Shown one piece after another: positions 60,775-64,000 of a DNA stretch of 64,000 nt. Source of the DNA: Xenorhabdus japonica. GTDB taxonomy: Bacteria; Pseudomonadota; Gammaproteobacteria; Enterobacterales; Enterobacteriaceae. The notes under the pieces are model-generated. The model searched no databases, was not told where the DNA came from, and saw only the letters and a program-made list of their open reading frames with translations. The stretch covers positions 1 through 64,000 of the forward strand of contig NZ_FOVO01000016.1 in the NCBI RefSeq assembly GCF_900115195.1, written 5' to 3'. A program made the position numbers and the translations under genes. Positions within the stretch are counted from its first letter, which is position 1, and every line of letters starts with the position of its first letter.

Positions 60775-62883
60775 TTACAAGTAATCAGTTATTTTTATAA
60801 CTCTATCTGCTGACTTTATCGTTGATTCTCTGTGAGCTACAATAATCCTTGTGATATTTAGCTGTTTTATTGCATGGTTTATATGAACTTCACTATTCAC
60901 ATCAAGATGACTTGTTGCTTCATCCATAAAAATAATACGTGGCTTATGGTAAAGTGCCCGGGCAATAAAAATCCTTTGCTTTTGCCCTCCAGAAAGACCT
61001 TCTCCTAACTCACCGATAAGTGTTTCATATCCCATTGGCATATTCATAATATCTTCATGAATAAAGCTTATTTTAGCGCATTCAATTATCCATGTTTCAT
61101 CACTTCTTTCAGAAAAACAACATATATTTTCTCTTATCGAACCCGAAAATAATTTGTCTTCTTGCATCACACAGGCAACCATCTTACGGTAATTATTTAT
61201 TCCCAACTGTTGTATATCTATATTATCAATAATAACTTTCCCTGATTCAGGTTCAAATAGCCCGCATAATACTTTCAATAATGTGGTTTTTCCTGCCCCG
61301 GAAGGTCCTGTTATCGCCACACTTTCACCTGATTTAATACAGATGTTCAGATTGCTGAAAACTGGCAATAATTGATTATCGTAACGATAAACTAAGTCCT
61401 GAATTTCAAGTGACGCAGGAGTCATTTTTGGAACGTATGGTATCACCTGTTTTGTTTTTTCCACTTCGTTCAATGCAATATCTGAAATACGTTCATTGTG
61501 CAAACTCATTATTCGTAGCTGGAGTAAAAAGTTTGTCAGAGATGTTACACGATTGGAAAACAATCCCCGGAATACCCCAAATGCCACAAACATCCCTATG
61601 GTCATCTGATTATTAATAACTAGCATGGTACCCAACCATAAAATAGCTATTTGATCACAAGCTACAATAAATCTATTTACACCACCAAAAAACAGATCCA
61701 TTTTCGTGACTTTTATACCTATATTGATTTTATCAATAACGAGATTAAGCCAGTGGGTACTACGTAGTTCCATCATTCCCTGCATTTTAACCGTTGAGAT
61801 TCCGTATAACGTTTCCATAAAATATGAACTGGCGCGCGCTTCCCTAATTAGTGTTTCTTCTGATAACTGACGGTAGTAGCTATAAGTAAAAAGCCTGATT
61901 AGCACATAGAGCACAGTAAAGGCCAGAACAACCCAGGTTAGGTAGCCACCATACAAAATCATCATGATTAGCACACCTATAATCATAATACCGTCCATGA
62001 TCGCACCGACTACGCTGGTCGAAAACGTGGTACGCAGTGTATCAAGTGAATTAAAGCGAGATTGAATATCACCCAGTTTTCTTCGCTCGAAATAAGCTAA
62101 GGGAAGATGTAAAAGATGCGAAAACAATCCTGCTTTCCACTGAACGTCTATTAATGTCTGCATGATCAAAGATGACCAGGTACGTATCATGCTCACAGCA
62201 GTATTCAGCAGAATAAAGAATATCAATCCTGTACAGATAAGCGTCAGCAATCCACGATCACCCGGAGGAATAACATGATCCATAACTAGCTGTGTTCCCA
62301 CAGGCATTATCAAATTGATAGATTCAATGACAATGGACAAACAAAAAATTTTTATCAAAGCACTTTTTATGCCTTGTATGCTGCGAATAAGTGTCCTCAA
62401 TTTCACTCGGTTTTGAACTGTCTCGGCCTTAAACTCACTATTCGGCCAGACTTCCATGGCTACTCCGGTAAAGTGCCGGGAAATTTCGTCCAGTCCAATT
62501 ACCCGACGTCCCCGAGCTGGATCATGGATAACACCTCGATTTCTACGTGTACTAATCAATACCACAAAGTGATTAAAATCCCAGTGAAGAATACAAGGAG
62601 TCTTTAAAGCACTTATCTCTTCAAGATCCAATGATAACGCTCGGGTTGTCATACTTAATTGACCAGCAATATCTTTAACCTCTGCCAGAGTGGTTCCCCG
62701 AGCCGAAATATTAAACTTCTTCCTAAGTGAAATCAGATCGATATTTTTCCCATAGTATCCACATATCATCGCTAAACAAGCTAATCCACATTCTGATGAT
62801 TCCGTCTGATGGATCATTGAGACTCGTTTCATTAAGCCAATGTCCAATTTTTTAATGATGTTACTAAATGTGGAGTTAATCAT
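60775..62883 (-). CDS. Microcin exporter: C39-peptidase ABC transporter (CvaB type)
   Basis: About 702 residues from ATG 62883 ([16 protein letters not shown]), overlapping the adaptor stop; the longer frame to 62901 is less likely. Peptidase C39 domain (1-150): Gln in [16 protein letters not shown] with Cys32 at the same position as in CvaB, His in [10 protein letters not shown], Asp in IHDPARGRR. Six membrane helices (~170-450) follow. The nucleotide-binding domain has [27 protein letters not shown] and [12 protein letters not shown]. It cleaves the microcin leader at the GA/GG site and exports the peptide with the adaptor and TolC. All catalytic residues are present. Confidence 0.92.
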   Translation of the reverse strand: MINSTFSNIIKKLDIGLMKRVSMIHQTESSECGLACLAMICGYYGKNIDLISLRKKFNISARGTTLAEVKDIAGQLSMTTRALSLDLEEISALKTPCILHWDFNHFVVLISTRRNRGVIHDPARGRRVIGLDEISRHFTGVAMEVWPNSEFKAETVQNRVKLRTLIRSIQGIKSALIKIFCLSIVIESINLIMPVGTQLVMDHVIPPGDRGLLTLICTGLIFFILLNTAVSMIRTWSSLIMQTLIDVQWKAGLFSHLLHLPLAYFERRKLGDIQSRFNSLDTLRTTFSTSVVGAIMDGIMIIGVLIMMILYGGYLTWVVLAFTVLYVLIRLFTYSYYRQLSEETLIREARASSYFMETLYGISTVKMQGMMELRSTHWLNLVIDKINIGIKVTKMDLFFGGVNRFIVACDQIAILWLGTMLVINNQMTIGMFVAFGVFRGLFSNRVTSLTNFLLQLRIMSLHNERISDIALNEVEKTKQVIPYVPKMTPASLEIQDLVYRYDNQLLPVFSNLNICIKSGESVAITGPSGAGKTTLLKVLCGLFEPESGKVIIDNIDIQQLGINNYRKMVACVMQEDKLFSGSIRENICCFSERSDETWIIECAKISFIHEDIMNMPMGYETLIGELGEGLSGGQKQRIFIARALYHKPRIIFMDEATSHLDVNSEVHINHAIKQLNITRIIVAHRESTIKSADRVIKITDYL

Positions 62884-64000
62884 TGCTCGGCCCCATAGCA
62901 CTATGTTTCATATTGTAAAATGGTGAGAGCATCCACTGATAAATTTTTCTATTTTCCAGAAAAAGAGTAGATTGAGCTTTCATTCCATTTTCCAGATTTA
63001 AAAAATGACCATCATACTTTATATGCTGTTTTTCAGGCTTAACGATCATTTTGTAATAAGTAGCATGATTTTCTCGTATATTTATAGGTGAGCCTTGATA
63101 AGTTTGCATTTCCTTAGGTGATGCCGGGGCTTTTGAAATAACATTAATTACTCCTGAAAACTGACCGAATTTCTCTGCAGGAAAGGCTTCATATCTAATA
63201 TTAACCTTATCACCTTTTTTTATATATGATACAGCATCATTAGGTACCCATATGACAAGATAGTAATTTTTTATAACCCCGGGAATAATTTGCGCTAAAC
63301 TATCACCAACATTCACCATTTGTCCCTCCGTGACACTGAGTGAATTTATCTTACCGCTCGATGATGAACGGATAATAATAGAATCTCCAACATCAATATT
63401 TGTTAATTCTTTTTGTAACTCATATCGTTTTAATTCCATTTGATTAATCCGGTTGTCAAATTCCGCTGACTGTGTTTGTATCTGGCTTTGAAGATTAATT
63501 ATTTGTAATGAATTTTGATCATTTTGATGAGTTAATCCTAATAAATTATTTTGACTTTGGTAATATAAATTAACCTGATTCATCATTTGATCTTTATTTA
63601 TCAAGCCTCTTTTTTGATATTTTTCATAATTCTCCATATTTTTTTTGATAGTTTTAACTCCTTCTTTTGCTTTATTAATAACACTAGAGGATTGATTAAA
63701 AAATTTTGTATATTGCTCTTTCTGCTTTTCTAAGAAATCTAATGTCGATTTTTTACTATCTTTAATGCGAGATATAGTCAGATTGATATTTTCTATTTGT
63801 TCTTCGATGTTTTTTCGTTGATTATCGCTGACAACACCATGTTGGGTTGTTCTACTCACATCAATCAGATAAATAGGATCACCTTTTTTGACCATTTGCC
63901 CTTCTGTCACAAATTTCTTTACTATAAATCCCTGTACGGGTGAACTAATATTGCCCACTCTCGGATAAGTAGTAATTTCGCCACTGACATTTATGCGGCG
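62876..64000 (-). CDS. Microcin export membrane-fusion protein (CvaA/HlyD type), partial
   Basis: The frame is open through the right edge, so the N-terminus with its membrane anchor is missing. Visible parts: first lipoyl half ([20 protein letters not shown]), long coiled coil (~30-180), second lipoyl half ([20 protein letters not shown]) and a beta-barrel region ([20 protein letters not shown]). Such proteins link the CvaB-type exporter to TolC. Its stop overlaps the exporter start, which makes one operon with the microcin genes. Confidence 0.9.
   Translation of the reverse strand, partial: RRINVSGEITTYPRVGNISSPVQGFIVKKFVTEGQMVKKGDPIYLIDVSRTTQHGVVSDNQRKNIEEQIENINLTISRIKDSKKSTLDFLEKQKEQYTKFFNQSSSVINKAKEGVKTIKKNMENYEKYQKRGLINKDQMMNQVNLYYQSQNNLLGLTHQNDQNSLQIINLQSQIQTQSAEFDNRINQMELKRYELQKELTNIDVGDSIIIRSSSSGKINSLSVTEGQMVNVGDSLAQIIPGVIKNYYLVIWVPNDAVSYIKKGDKVNIRYEAFPAEKFGQFSGVINVISKAPASPKEMQTYQGSPINIRENHATYYKMIVKPEKQHIKYDGHFLNLENGMKAQSTLFLENRKIYQWMLSPFYNMKHSAMGPSND

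Overview
The window reads as a stretch of an enterobacterial chromosome, most likely Xenorhabdus (or close kin such as Photorhabdus). The grounds are an NRPS plus flavin monooxygenase pair matching the Xenorhabdus pyrrolizixenamide genes (pxaA/pxaB), a P2/HP1-type prophage of the kind common in that genus, AT-rich accessory DNA, and a 3' fragment of an enterobacterial tRNA-Leu(UAA). The assignment comes from family recognition; no database search was run.

Region 1 (about 1-25.5 kb) is a P2/HP1-type prophage, mostly on the minus strand. From right to left it has: integrase, three tandem repressor paralogues, Cox-like and ribbon-helix-helix regulators, small early genes, a HUH replication protein, scaffold, capsid, small terminase, head and tail completion genes, sheath, tube, a lysis cassette (holin, endopeptidase, nested Rz/Rz1), E/E' tail chaperone with a -1 frameshift site, tape measure, baseplate, tail fibre and spike. 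It is defective. The large terminase is cut to about 80 codons and abuts the 3' end of rep, so most of the terminase and the whole portal gene are missing. The endopeptidase has a TGA, one repressor has a 7-bp duplication, one early gene is frameshifted, and another is split by a 135-bp MITE. The tail module looks intact. At its left end (0.6-1.4 kb) is a TisB-like type I toxin gene with a hairpin-buried Shine-Dalgarno site and two tandem antisense RNA genes.

Region 2 (25.4-32 kb) is a mosaic island beside the tRNA-Leu fragment: a P4-type integrase with an internal TAG, an AAA_13/RloC-like zinc-hook ATPase, a second MITE copy on a recombination junction, truncated phage genes including a DUF2800 nuclease, and two paralogous small secreted proteins.

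Region 3 (32.2-45.4 kb) is a natural-product cluster. A MacB-type ATPase, permease, TolC-like channel and membrane-fusion protein precede a C-A-T-C-A-T-TE NRPS (first A domain with a serine code) and a FAD monooxygenase. Two coupled mini-ORFs overlap the NRPS start.

Region 4 (45.5-55.3 kb) holds the formaldehyde detoxification pair fghA/frmA, an orphan beta-rich protein, a complete IS30-family element, an SfnG-like flavin monooxygenase, an ISAs1-type remnant and a three-gene operon of unknown surface-type proteins with a bacterial Ig-like domain.

Region 5 (55.3-64 kb) has a large autotransporter and a class II microcin export operon on the minus strand: a HlyD/CvaA-type adaptor (running off the end), a C39-peptidase ABC exporter, an unannotated two-helix mini-ORF that appears to start at AUA (candidate immunity protein), and a 68-codon microcin precursor with a GAG-type leader.
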